64,000 nt of DNA, from positions 930,001-994,000 of the forward strand of contig JBLDXI010000019.1 in NCBI GenBank assembly GCA_047495785.1. The letters are read 5' to 3'. The notes under the pieces are model-generated. The model was not told where the DNA came from, did no database searches, and saw only the letters and a list, made by a program, of their open reading frames with translations. The DNA is from Lepidodermella squamata (Eukaryota > Gastrotricha). The translations under genes were made by a program, and so were the position numbers. Within the stretch, counting starts at the first letter, position 1. Every line of letters starts with the position of its first letter. This document shows, piece after piece, positions 1-9,451 of the stretch.

Positions 1-506
1 CTCTCTGTTTATCACTCTGGATAATAAATGGATTGTGTGAAATTTGTTGATCATTTCGATTGGCCAGGTCAACTGGGACAAGGGAGCAATGTGACAATCG
101 AGATGTAACTGAAGTCAACGAGGAGTTGTGATTACCCGTGACATCATGCTAAATGATGACAGTTGTGACCAGAGGATGAACACACTAACAAGAGTACAGG
201 AACAAATGCAGAATTCTTGGTTGGAAACTGAAGTCAGGAGTAAAACTAACACGAAAATTGGAAAAGCAATCATTGTTTCCGCTGGTTATTTGGGCTATCA
301 AGTTGATTTGAACAAAGAGTTCAGTTCAAGGCAATAAATTGAAGAAGCAATGAACATTTGGTTGCTGAGAATAAGCTAAGAATGATCTGCACCTCAGCCA
401 GCCCGTGCTGGTGAGAAATACCTGACAGTACGGAACAGTAATAAGACATGCCGAATTTAGGAGGTAAAATGAAACTGTTCAATGAATTTGAGATGAGCAA
501 AGAAGA

Positions 507-607
507 GATGCTGAATGCTGAATGCTGAATTTAAGGAAGAATGAAGAAATGCTGAATGCTGATTTCGCTGAATTTAGGATGTGCGACAATGCTGACTGCT
601 GATCCTG
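507..607. repeat. Imperfect tandem ATGCTGA repeats
   Basis: The heptamer-like unit ATGCTGA is repeated three times without a break (507-531) and then recurs with decay to about 607. It is a cryptic simple repeat with no sign of coding. The rest of 1-771 holds a short ORF of 69 codons without recognisable features and a TTTA-type simple repeat at about 736-766. Confidence 0.7.
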
Positions 608-735
608 ATTCGTGAATGTGAAAAAGTCACTTGGATTGATTTGATTGATGATCACGAGTCGTGGAAATATTGATCGATTTAAGAATCAGGCATTATATCC
701 GATCTCTTCATTCAATCGACCGCATGTAGATATCT

Positions 736-766
736 TATTTATTTATTTATTTATTTATATTTATTT
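736..766. repeat. TTTA simple repeat
   Basis: A run of TTTA units lies just upstream of the ATG at 772. It is a plain A/T microsatellite. Confidence 0.75.
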
Positions 767-771
767 TCTCA

Positions 772-1502
772 ATGGCAATGCTCGCAACGCCCGTCGTTAG
801 CGACTTCTTGACGGCAGAAGCTCGGCAAGCCGGCGCAACAACGACACTTGCTGAGCTGAATTATGGGCCTTCAGACACGCAAACGCTCTACCTTCGCATC
901 CGTCGGCTATCTGATTGCCGCACCGTCGCCAGACCGAACCCTCACACGCATGTCAGCAATTTAGTGGTGTGCGAGAGTCCTCGCTACATCAAAGGCGTCG
1001 TCATCATGGAGCGGTGGATCCACGCCAACGACCGGCTTCATGCTGATATGAAACTTGGCTCCTTTCTCACCATTCGCCACCTTGAGTTCCAGCTGGGAAT
1101 TGAGAATCACAATTACAGCTTGGTGGAGCACATGACCGACCTCGTCAGCCCGACCATGGAGCGCGGCCAAATCTCGAATTCGGCCGAATGGCCATGCCTC
1201 ATTGTGCGACACCCGGCTTCAATTACCTTGGGCGCTGAAGCAGCGTCCATGCTGGAGTTATCAGTTATTGAAAACGCTCGCTACAGTGATGAGTTTGATT
1301 TCCGGCCTCGGAACAGCGCAACCGAGCGCGAGATCAACGTGAATATTGTCGGCCAAATTTTCCATGAGACGTAGCTACGTCTCATGAAATTTTCGGCTTC
1401 ACGGACAAGGGCGCACGACCTGTCTACCAGGGCAACAGGAAAGTAGACGTTGAGCTGTGCATCGTCGAAATCCGGAACCTGAGCAATGACATGCTGTGCT
1501 AG
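772..1502 (+). pseudogene. Unrecognised ORF broken by a short palindromic insertion
   Basis: An ATG at 772 opens a 200-codon frame that stops at TAG 1372-1374. That stop lies inside a perfect 24-nt palindrome (1363-1386). The five bases CATGA occur at 1363-1367 and again at 1383-1387, so the intervening 20 bases look like an insertion or templated duplication. Beyond it the reading continues in the +2-shifted frame without a stop until TAG 1500-1502. I do not recognise the protein: there is no signal peptide, membrane segment or known motif. A still-functional truncated 200-residue protein cannot be excluded. Codon use looks normal for the window. Confidence 0.4.
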
Positions 1503-1537
1503 TTATTTCAATTGAGCTCTCCAAATATTTATAAACT

Positions 1538-2101
1538 ATGTTTTCCCATATTTCTTGTACAGCGATTTCGCTGTGGGGCCGTGCTGAGAAGCAGGCTATG
1601 CTGAAGGCCATGTCCGAGATGAACCAGGAAAAGCTCGATGGAGGCGACAATTTTCAGCCCTGGTGGCTTTATTTGCTGGAAGCAGGGGTCTCTGATAATG
1701 GCGTTGTTGGCACCTGTGCCAGGACTGTCATTTCCTTTGACAGGGTGCTGCGCTACGATCTGATTGCTAGAGGTGGCGACAATTTTGAAATTCGTCGCCC
1801 TCATACCGATGCTAGCTTGTTAAAATTTCGCCGTCGGCAGCAAATGAATCTGCAATTTCGTTCAGCTCGGCTGCCACAGCTGCCTGCTAGTATTGGCGAG
1901 CCACCGGCGAAAAAGCCACAGAACCCCACCTTAACTGACGCGCCTTCAGTCGAGTTTGGCGTCCAGGAACCTCAGCCAAACATGTTAAGCGATTTCCTCT
2001 CAAAAATCGAGTTTGATTCTCGTTTCGGCGATCTGCGGCGAGATGATAAAAGTGGTCTTATCTTCAGCCGGGTATCCAAATCTGCTATTCAACTGGTTTA
2101 G
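1538..2101 (+). CDS. Unrecognised ORF, 187 aa
   Basis: The frame is open from ATG 1538 to TAG 2099-2101. The early part reads as a soluble protein with a helical charged segment (residues about 14-35) and the motif GGDNF occurring twice (near residues 39 and 85). The C-terminal half is rich in Pro and charged residues. It lies 36 bp after the broken ORF, on the same strand. A splice acceptor (CTTGTACAG) sits inside its first codons, so the true start may be an upstream exon and the two ORFs could belong to one decayed gene. No family is recognised. Confidence 0.3.
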   Translation: MFSHISCTAISLWGRAEKQAMLKAMSEMNQEKLDGGDNFQPWWLYLLEAGVSDNGVVGTCARTVISFDRVLRYDLIARGGDNFEIRRPHTDASLLKFRRRQQMNLQFRSARLPQLPASIGEPPAKKPQNPTLTDAPSVEFGVQEPQPNMLSDFLSKIEFDSRFGDLRRDDKSGLIFSRVSKSAIQLV

Positions 2102-3250
2102 TTATCCTTATTATTCATTTTTTTTTATCTAGGCCCCTATCGTCAGAGCTTTTTTGAGCCTGCAATACGCCAAAGTGCCACTGCCTCTATCTCCCGAAAT
2201 TGGGGATTCAAGGCCTTCACACCAGTAGATTATCACGATGGCGCCACGCATATGTTCAGAGAAATCAGATCTGCCTCCATTCGCGCCAAATTTCAGGATT
2301 GTCGCCTCGAAGCTTGACATTGATACCGTGAGATTTCAGCATTCATTGTTTTTAAAATTAAGTTTTGCATTTTATATTTTGCACAATGAGAAATTCCTGA
2401 AATCTCTCAAGCTGAATGATAAGTAGTGGTGAAATGCTACGTAAGTTTTTGAGTTTCGATATAATTGATTGAAATCGAAAATTTCATTCTGTTTAGGCTA
2501 CGATCGACGATCGATACTGCCGATACGTGACATCTCCTTTCTTTCCACATATTTCTTCATCTCTTCCAAATACTTAATTTATTGTGCCTACGTCTTCTCG
2601 CGCGCCCTTCATTCTTCCTTCGGACTTATTGTTTTTTTTACCTTCAAATGTGCTGTTGCAGTATATACCTATCTGCTGGCGTGACATTATTTATTATATA
2701 CACGCGGTCAATATTTTCCTACCAAAGTCAAATATATACATCTAAAAATACTTCTGTTCTGTTCTGTTGCAATTTGATATTTTATGTGCCACCAAAATCT
2801 CATGCTTACTCACTCGCGCCTCCTTCGATATTTTATAACATTTGAGAGGGCAAAAAAATTGGAAAATGTGCGTCTGGAAAATATTATTTCGCCATGAAAA
2901 TGCTCGACTTGTTTTCTTTGTTGTTAAAATATTATAATAGTATATGCCTCGCTCTTGTATTATAGTCTATGAAACTTTCGTTTGTTGTTGTTATGGAAAA
3001 ATAAATTGAATTTTCATGCAAGAGTTTTCGGGCAACGCATGAAGTTTTTATTTCGATTTTTTCAAATTTTAGTTGGTTAAATATCGCAAAATTTTGAATC
3101 GAATTCGTTCTCATGAGAATCGGCTTTCCGTCATCTGATCTATATAATAATGAGCGGCAGGGACTACAAATGCGGTCTAGATCCGGCGGCGTTGGCGTTT
3201 TTCAAGGGTAAAAATGAGCATAAAGTTATTTTTTTGCTGCAAAATTAAGG
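2102..3250. other. Intergenic, A/T-rich, no gene seen
   Basis: Only short ORFs without ATG starts or recognisable sequence are present. A copy of a GGCGACAATYYTGAAAT motif lies inverted at about 2282-2306 relative to copies in the preceding ORF. Confidence 0.4.
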
Positions 3251-5410
3251 ATGATGTCAATTTTACAGGCAAGGAGAAAAATAACTACGTGGCGAAAGTT
3301 GACACGGCAGCAAGCAATTTTTTCAAGAGTAAATTTAGATATACAACTTATGAACCGGAATATTCAAGCTTTCTTTTATATGATGGAAATAGGTCGTGAA
3401 AAATCTTCAAATGCCTCGGCTGTACCGACAACAGGGCCGACAGCTGCTGTTGCGTCTAGCTCGTCACCTTCAGTTGGAACGTCGTCGTCGTCGGCGGCGG
3501 CTTCACCTGCAATCACTCAAGTCACCGAAGTGAAATGGAACAATGCTACATTTTTTGTTGTTGCGGTGAAGGGGGTGCGTTCTGATTGGGAAATTGAAGG
3601 CCTTCGCTCAGTCATACCTGGAAACTCGCAGTTAGAATTCGCAGCTAGTACAAGACTAGATGTCGACTACCGCGTTAGCGTCGTAGTCGAAAGTGAAATC
3701 GACGCGGCTTCATTTCAGTCCCTCGGCTTCGTTACTCTGCCGAATACGAAGAGGGTGAGCCTGGCTCAGATGGTTCCTTTTCGATCGAAAGAGCCTGGCG
3801 AGTTCAAAGTTTTCACTCAAAGTGATATTGCTGCCTGCCACACTGAAGATGCCTATGAAAACCTGCTTCCTCTGCGGGATTTATCAAGTTTAGCAGTTGC
3901 TAATAAAGTCATTGCAACATCGCCAGGGCTAACTAAGGCCAATGCAGATTCTGAGCGGTTAGTCTCTATGACCAACGTTGAGCTGAGGACAACACAAGAT
4001 GAAATTCTGGCTTCTCTGGAGAGGGTTGGTTGGCAACAGCCAATTATCAACATTGGTTTCGCGCAAACATCGGCATCTACGCGGAAAGTAGCCATACTTG
4101 AATTTGAATCTTCTTCAAAAGCTGCGGAGTTTGTCAGTAAGGTGGGCCACACGTTTAATCTCGAAGGACAAGATGTAGTAATAGATCGAATTGGAGCGAG
4201 CAAAATGCTGAATTTACAGCGAAATGAAATCGTTCGCGCCGATATTATCGATTTTCGTATTTGCTTCGTCGTGAAGATTCCCATGGGCGTCACGTTAGCC
4301 GATTTGAAAGCAGCTTACCCCGGGCCAACAATTTATTTGGAAACCTTTCATGGTGCTGATCGGCAAATGGCCGTCCTCGAATTCGCCACTGAAGCGCATC
4401 GTTCGGAATTTTTGAAACGTACGATTGTAACAATCGGTGATTTGGTAATACCCGAAAAATTCGCCCCTTCTTTTACGTCAAACTCCTCGAATTCCCCGGA
4501 TAAATTCTTCATCACGAGACCTAGTGCACCTATATGGCGCTGTTCACCGTCTGATCCCGCTTACTATGCTGCCAGCTTGGTCAATCTATGCTACATGAAA
4601 GCCTTTCTATCATGTTTTCGCTCGGATCTGGCCAATGCCTCAGACCACTCGATCGCTGGATTTCTCGACGAAAGTTTTAGCGGAGATTTCGCCGTTGACA
4701 TCGAGCCTCTCCTCAAGGATGAATTCGGTGAAAAGCGTGCCAAGTCGGTCTTATCGTTATTCGGGCAATGTCGCACACGTCGCCGCAGCTCGGCTATTAT
4801 GCGAAATAGCTACTATTGCTATTATAATAACGACGTAATGTGCCTCCGCCAAATAACCGGGCGCATTCCTGCCCTGCATGATATGAAGCAGACGTTGCTG
4901 AGCTTGTCCGATCGTGCGGTTGACGACTCGACGTTTTTCAAACGGTTTTTCCAAGCGATCGCAAGTTCCACGAGAAAGCCCGAATTCAAGAACTTTTTCA
5001 CGAAAACGAATTTGTCTTATTTTTCGCCGCGCTGTCATCGCTGCCCCCTAGTCAATCGAAATTTTTGCTTCATAATTTCCGGTCGCTTGACGAACCTCGG
5101 CCTTTTGGATGAACATTGTGTCGTCAATGTTCTGTACTATATCAACGATTTGAATGGGTCGCTGATGATTTACGTCGGAACGACGATTCACCCTCTTGTT
5201 CGCATGCGAAACCACGTACTAGCGATAAACCAATGTGATGTGCATTCATCAGTCGGCTGCTTTTTCACTCGTCGTCACACCCTACATTCGGCTATGCCGA
5301 TAAAATTCCACATTTTGGCCGTGGTTCCTAATTCATTCAACGCGGAACAAAGTTTAATTGACGCCACGTGGTCTTATATTTGCAACCTTGCTAGAGATTC
5401 TCGACGCTAG
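3251..5410 (+). CDS. Orphan protein with C-terminal GIY-YIG-like nuclease domain
   Basis: This is a single-exon frame of up to 719 residues. In-frame ATGs at 3380/3383 are likelier starts, because 3251 sits next to a possible acceptor (ATTTTACAG) and the first 43 residues look like UTR. After a Ser/Ala/Thr low-complexity stretch (about residues 52-90) come three stretches of about 75 residues that read like beta-alpha-beta-beta RRM-type folds (about 93-165, 250-310, 330-400), each with a hydrophobic VAILEF/MAVLEF strand. A helical region follows. Near residue 595 comes CHRCP, and from about 625 a GIY-YIG-like core: VLYYI, then IYVGTT, then R...H, with a Glu in FNAEQSLI as the candidate metal ligand. 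GIY-YIG domains with a preceding Cys pair are typical of Penelope-type retroelements and orphan nucleases. No reverse transcriptase is visible, so function stays open. Confidence 0.6.
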   Translation: MMSILQARRKITTWRKLTRQQAIFSRVNLDIQLMNRNIQAFFYMMEIGREKSSNASAVPTTGPTAAVASSSSPSVGTSSSSAAASPAITQVTEVKWNNATFFVVAVKGVRSDWEIEGLRSVIPGNSQLEFAASTRLDVDYRVSVVVESEIDAASFQSLGFVTLPNTKRVSLAQMVPFRSKEPGEFKVFTQSDIAACHTEDAYENLLPLRDLSSLAVANKVIATSPGLTKANADSERLVSMTNVELRTTQDEILASLERVGWQQPIINIGFAQTSASTRKVAILEFESSSKAAEFVSKVGHTFNLEGQDVVIDRIGASKMLNLQRNEIVRADIIDFRICFVVKIPMGVTLADLKAAYPGPTIYLETFHGADRQMAVLEFATEAHRSEFLKRTIVTIGDLVIPEKFAPSFTSNSSNSPDKFFITRPSAPIWRCSPSDPAYYAASLVNLCYMKAFLSCFRSDLANASDHSIAGFLDESFSGDFAVDIEPLLKDEFGEKRAKSVLSLFGQCRTRRRSSAIMRNSYYCYYNNDVMCLRQITGRIPALHDMKQTLLSLSDRAVDDSTFFKRFFQAIASSTRKPEFKNFFTKTNLSYFSPRCHRCPLVNRNFCFIISGRLTNLGLLDEHCVVNVLYYINDLNGSLMIYVGTTIHPLVRMRNHVLAINQCDVHSSVGCFFTRRHTLHSAMPIKFHILAVVPNSFNAEQSLIDATWSYICNLARDSRR

Positions 5411-7071
5411 ATTTTTGCTGGAGATTTGCTTTTAAGTGCTGCAAAAGCAGCAGCGTCATCATCACCTGCCGTACTACTACTATGATAATCTAATATGTTT
5501 TTTCCACGAAAAAATTCGGCACGATTCGGTTTATATTGCTGCTGTGATGTTTTTCTGTGAAGTGCTCTTTCCCTATATATTGCTCACTGTCGCTGCTTCT
5601 CATTTTGATCGCACACTTATTATTATTTCGCTCATTATTTATCGTATTCTCTTAATTTTAAAGATGTCTGGACAGCAAAGCGCATTCTGTCAATTATACG
5701 GAATTTTTGTATAAGTAGCCATCTCAGATACGATACCCGGTTCGATTTATCTATTATACCCGACTTTTGTTGCTCTTATACTACTACACAAATATTTTGA
5801 ATTTTGTATTGTCCGCATTTGTTGTAATTACTTATGTCATATTCGCGTTTTTATGATATAATTTCAGTCTTATTTATTTGTTGGCCTCGATTCTACACTG
5901 CTTGGCATTATTTTCACCCGATCAACCCGGTCGGATTCGCCAAAAATTAGCGTAAAAATCGCATTTGTGTACATACCAACAACAACAACTGTTTACTTTC
6001 TTGGCAAAAATAACAAATTTGACTACCTATATTTATTTGTTGCCAGCTTACACTCTCATTCTGAAAATTTGATTTTATTTCATCGTCGAGCATTTATTGC
6101 GACTATATATAATAGAAAAAAATGATAATAAATTTCAAACGATGAGGAATTATTTGCGTGTACGTTTTTTTCGGCGAGAAATTAGGCAACAATTGAAAAG
6201 CAGGCTTTCATTCACAAAATAAGGAATATGTACAACAATGCCGAAGAATCGAATGTTCGAGATCAAGAGGTGTTCTCTTACAGCAGCAGCATCATCTTAT
6301 AAAGCATCGCTGCATATACCGTACTGCGCCAGAAATGTTGGGCCTGTCCTTTATTTTTGCAAAACAAGTCGAAACCCCGTCTTATATGTGAGACCGCCCT
6401 TTATTTGAGGCCTGACCTTAATCGAACCATTCTCAGCTCATCACGCGGTACAACGCATCCAGTCGCCTCTGAATCGACCTCTAAATAGATCGGCATATGC
6501 TCAGTTTTTTAACCCAAGGAGAACGCGATGATGATGATGATGATGACGACGTAATATATAATTCGAATTCCGAATTCCTTTAAACTATTTCGAAAGTTAT
6601 CAAAATTTATCATAAAATGATGATACACGCGTGGGCGACCTGATCATGATTTGAGGCCTGACCCTTATTACTATTTTGAATGACCATTGGGCCCCGTCTT
6701 ATATTTAAGGCCGACTTTTATACGAGGCTGACTAACTTTGTCGGACATTGGAATGGCGCGACTGCTGACTGATATCACGCTCCGCAGCTTCCATTACACC
6801 ACCGTGCACGAGGTACTAATATCAACCCCATCAGATATAGGTCGTAAATCTCTTTTGGATCATCGCTAGGTTTTCAGCCATGACTTGTGGGTCTAGCACC
6901 CTTTGTTTACAGTAGTAAATAGAAAAACTTCTCAGCTTTCAGCATTCATATTACATGTGAAATATGAATCAGCCAACCCAAACTGTTTTTTTTTCGCTTT
7001 TAAATCCTTGAAATATTACGGTTTCTTTTACGATAGAACAATAGTTCTTAATTTCTTAGGATAATGCTGTC
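5411..7071. other. Intergenic, holds transposon-like repeats
   Basis: No gene is recognised. The only ORF over 90 codons (5436-5714) starts at GTG and has no coding character. The stretch contains the repeated GAGGCC-type units described separately and a GATGAT simple repeat near 6527-6546. Confidence 0.5.
6341..6735 (+). mobile_element. Decayed transposon or MITE remnant with direct repeats
   Basis: Two directly repeated blocks of about 42 nt start with CCCCGTCTTATAT (6376-6417 and 6692-6734). Extra half-units of the form TTTGAGGCCTGACC occur at about 6650-6665 and GGCCTGTCCTTTAT at 6341-6354. Each block is itself two copies of a unit of about 20 nt of the form TTATATTTGAGGCCGAC. Arrays of such units are typical of subterminal regions of Tc1/pogo-like DNA transposons. 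No transposase frame is present. The element class is inference. Confidence 0.4.
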
Positions 7072-7563
7072 ATGATTCATAACTTTCTAACGTTTTTCCT
7101 CGCCTCAATCGCCTTGCATTTGGGGTATGTGATCGGGTCCTCGAAATGGGTCGATTTTACTGAAAGCGAAGACCCGCCAGAAATTCGAGGCGAAAAGGCT
7201 AAAATGCTCTACGCCAAAATGTCGCCTGAACAACGCTACGTCATCGAGGCGGTAGCAACTGTTCTCGAGAGCGAGTACGTCAAAAAATATGCCGCTCTGG
7301 CTAGGCGAACGTCGAATGAATTGAACCAAAGGACGGAGGAACTAGCGGAATTATCGTCGAAAATCACTGAAATGGTGCAGATCACTCATCAACGCAACTG
7401 GACTAGTCTGATGGCCGAAGCGACGCTATCGTGTTTAGCCTGTGCTTTACCTCTACTGCTGATTTACATTCTTAGAATGGTGATGAATCAGGAAAAAATG
7501 ATTGCGGAAGCTATCCGGCTGCAAAACCAGCAAAATGTTATTTTCGGTCGGGCGCCACTGTGA
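7072..7563 (+). CDS. Small single-pass membrane protein, paralogue 1
   Basis: This is an intact 163-residue frame from ATG 7072. Residues 1-23 look like a signal peptide or signal anchor. A charged helical middle follows, with SPEQRYVIEAVATVLESEY at about 50-69, then a predicted coiled region (about 80-105) and a hydrophobic membrane segment (about 120-138) with a short basic/polar tail. The gene 0.5 kb downstream (8095-8601) has the same plan and shares the central motif (EQ..., VI/VL.SEY.KK), so the two look like diverged tandem paralogues. An AATAAA polyadenylation signal follows at 7575-7580. I do not recognise the family. Confidence 0.6.
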   Translation: MIHNFLTFFLASIALHLGYVIGSSKWVDFTESEDPPEIRGEKAKMLYAKMSPEQRYVIEAVATVLESEYVKKYAALARRTSNELNQRTEELAELSSKITEMVQITHQRNWTSLMAEATLSCLACALPLLLIYILRMVMNQEKMIAEAIRLQNQQNVIFGRAPL

Positions 7564-8094
7564 AATTTTATGGCAATAAAGTGATGAAACTTGCAAAGCT
7601 GTTGTTTATTATTTTTCAAAGCCTTTCGAGCGAAAAGCCACATCGAGTCAAAGTTCATGCTGCGTCTCTTGTTTGTTGAAAAAGATGAGTATAAAACTGT
7701 AATTGGGCAATTAACAACTGCCAGTATTCGCCATTAGTCTCCATCTATCCCTTGATGATGCTGACGTGGCAATTTTTAAACATCAATGTAAACACATAGA
7801 ATAGAAGATTCGCAGGCAAAAAATGAGCGTATAATGAAAACCATACATCTATACAAAAGACTATGTACTAAAAGAGAGAGAGAAAGAGAGAGGCGGAGGG
7901 AGGGGGCGCTTTTTATTTATAACAAAAAAACCCCACCGCATTTTTTCTATTTATTATCATAAATCATTCCAGTGTTTTTGTGCCTTTATTGTATAAATAA
8001 CGCGCGGCATAGAACTTTGGACCCGGCATATACAGCAGCAGCAGCACAATACGGGTAACAATAGCAGTTTTCTCGCAATCAACCAGACAAAACG
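7564..8094. other. Intergenic with purine tract
   Basis: The spacer between the two small paralogues contains the poly-A signal of the first, a pure A/G tract at about 7871-7905 (GAGA-rich) and a TATA-like element just before the second gene. No ORF of note. Confidence 0.5.
7992..7999 (+). promoter_or_regulatory. TATA-box-like element
   Basis: TATAAATA lies 96 bp upstream of the ATG at 8095 in otherwise mixed sequence. It is a good match to a core promoter TATA for the second small membrane-protein gene. There is no expression evidence. Confidence 0.4.
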
Positions 8095-8601
8095 ATGTTG
8101 CATCTGAACTCGCCATTCGTTATTAAATTGCGGCAAATCACGTCGTGCTGCCTGTTGTTCGTGCTTTATTTCAGCCGCGGCGTTGTCAGCTTCGATGTCG
8201 AGGACGAAATTTACCTGCGAAACCAGTTGGCCATGCTGACCGAGGAGCAGCATGAAGCCTTGGAGAAGATAATCGACGTTATTCGAAGCGAGTATTCTAA
8301 AAAATGTACGAATGTGATGTACGACGCGTTCTTCTCGCCGGCTGATACTGATAGTTATTACGAACGAATCGAAGGCCCGTCTCTGCTGCCGCCGGCTCCG
8401 CGCATCGAATCGTCATCGACACGGTATGCTAATTCAAACATGGCCGAAGCGCCGGCGAGATTCTGCCCGCCTTCTCCGCCTTGCAAATGCGAAAGGTGTC
8501 TCTCGACTATGGAAGTATTTTTGACGAGTCTTGCCGCAACTTCGCTCGTACTCGCCGCCTGGCACCTTCGGACATCAGTATTTCAGCTTATCAAAAACTG
8601 A
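8095..8601 (+). CDS. Small single-pass membrane protein, paralogue 2
   Basis: This is an intact 168-residue frame from ATG 8095. A hydrophobic N-terminal segment (about residues 12-31) looks like a signal peptide. Residues 45-72 carry TEEQHEALEKIIDVIRSEY, aligning with the middle of the 7072-7563 protein. A Pro/Ser-rich linker follows with clustered cysteines (CPPSPPCKCERC, about 125-136), then a C-terminal hydrophobic membrane segment (about 142-158). The Cys cluster is absent from the paralogue. The shared core, the shared signal-core-TM order and the adjacent same-strand placement suggest tandem duplication. Function is unknown. Confidence 0.6.
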   Translation: MLHLNSPFVIKLRQITSCCLLFVLYFSRGVVSFDVEDEIYLRNQLAMLTEEQHEALEKIIDVIRSEYSKKCTNVMYDAFFSPADTDSYYERIEGPSLLPPAPRIESSSTRYANSNMAEAPARFCPPSPPCKCERCLSTMEVFLTSLAATSLVLAAWHLRTSVFQLIKN

Positions 8602-9451
8602 CTCATGTAGCAGTGTTTTACGTCAAATGCCAATCTTTTCACCAAAATTCAGTTCTTTCCTGATAGTAAAAACAGATTTTTTGTCGTGTCATGAATTTTT
8701 TCGTTGAATTGAGTATGAGCGCCAAAATTCGAGCTTAATCCAGCTCAAAAAATGAACCCTTTATGGGTATCATTTCTGAAAGAATTACTGAATTATTTTG
8801 CAGTATTACATAAGTATACGTTACCTGAAGTTCACATGTAGATCCAATGCAAGCTCCATGCTTATATTTTACTATTTCTATCATGTCAGATGGCTTGTAA
8901 AGAACTATCAGAGGCAATCACACAGGAGCACAGGAGCACATCCAGGAGCAGAAGCCAGGAGCCAGGAGCACATCGAGGTTCATCTATACTCCAACGAGAA
9001 GATTTCCAGTATCGATATGAATTTCCAGCATTGGGTATGCAGTCTGAGGAGCAAACATTGAAGATTTAAATAAAATTTATTAAATTAAAATTGGATATAG
9101 AAGGGTATCGGGTTGCTAAGAAAAAAATCAAGGGAAAATGCGCGAACAATTTGAAACTATTAAAAATGAAAGTGTGTCCCAAATGTCCCAATTTCCAGTC
9201 CCGAAATGTCCCGTTAAAAGAAAATGTTTTCGGTGAAAGGAAAATTGCCTAATTTGGAGGAACCAATCCAGATTTACTTTTAGTGTAAAAAAGTAACAAA
9301 AGTCCAGATGTACCAGCGGAACATTTACTGTACAATCGCAAAAAACGGTGTCAGAAAGAAATGGGTTTAAAAAATAAGTTTAAATGTTTAGCTATATATT
9401 AGAGGCTCGTGAATTTTTGGTTTTCATTGTTATCGTCAGATCTTTAGATTC
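8602..9451. other. Intergenic, no gene seen
   Basis: A/T-rich spacer between the + strand paralogue and the 3' end of the - strand receptor gene. Apart from the AGGAGCACA repeat at 8920-8974 nothing stands out. Confidence 0.45.
8920..8974. repeat. AGGAGCACA-type tandem repeat
   Basis: The unit CAGGAGCACA is repeated about five times with small changes (CAGGAGCA, CCAGGAGC). It is a short minisatellite. Confidence 0.65.

Noticed and set aside
128-337. 69-codon ORF at the window start
   Set aside because: No hydrophobic, domain or composition signal; a chance ORF is most likely, although the 3' end of a gene beginning outside the window cannot be excluded.
5436-5714. 92-codon ORF with hydrophobic stretches
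   Set aside because: Starts at GTG in A/T-rich sequence; the composition looks like translated spacer.
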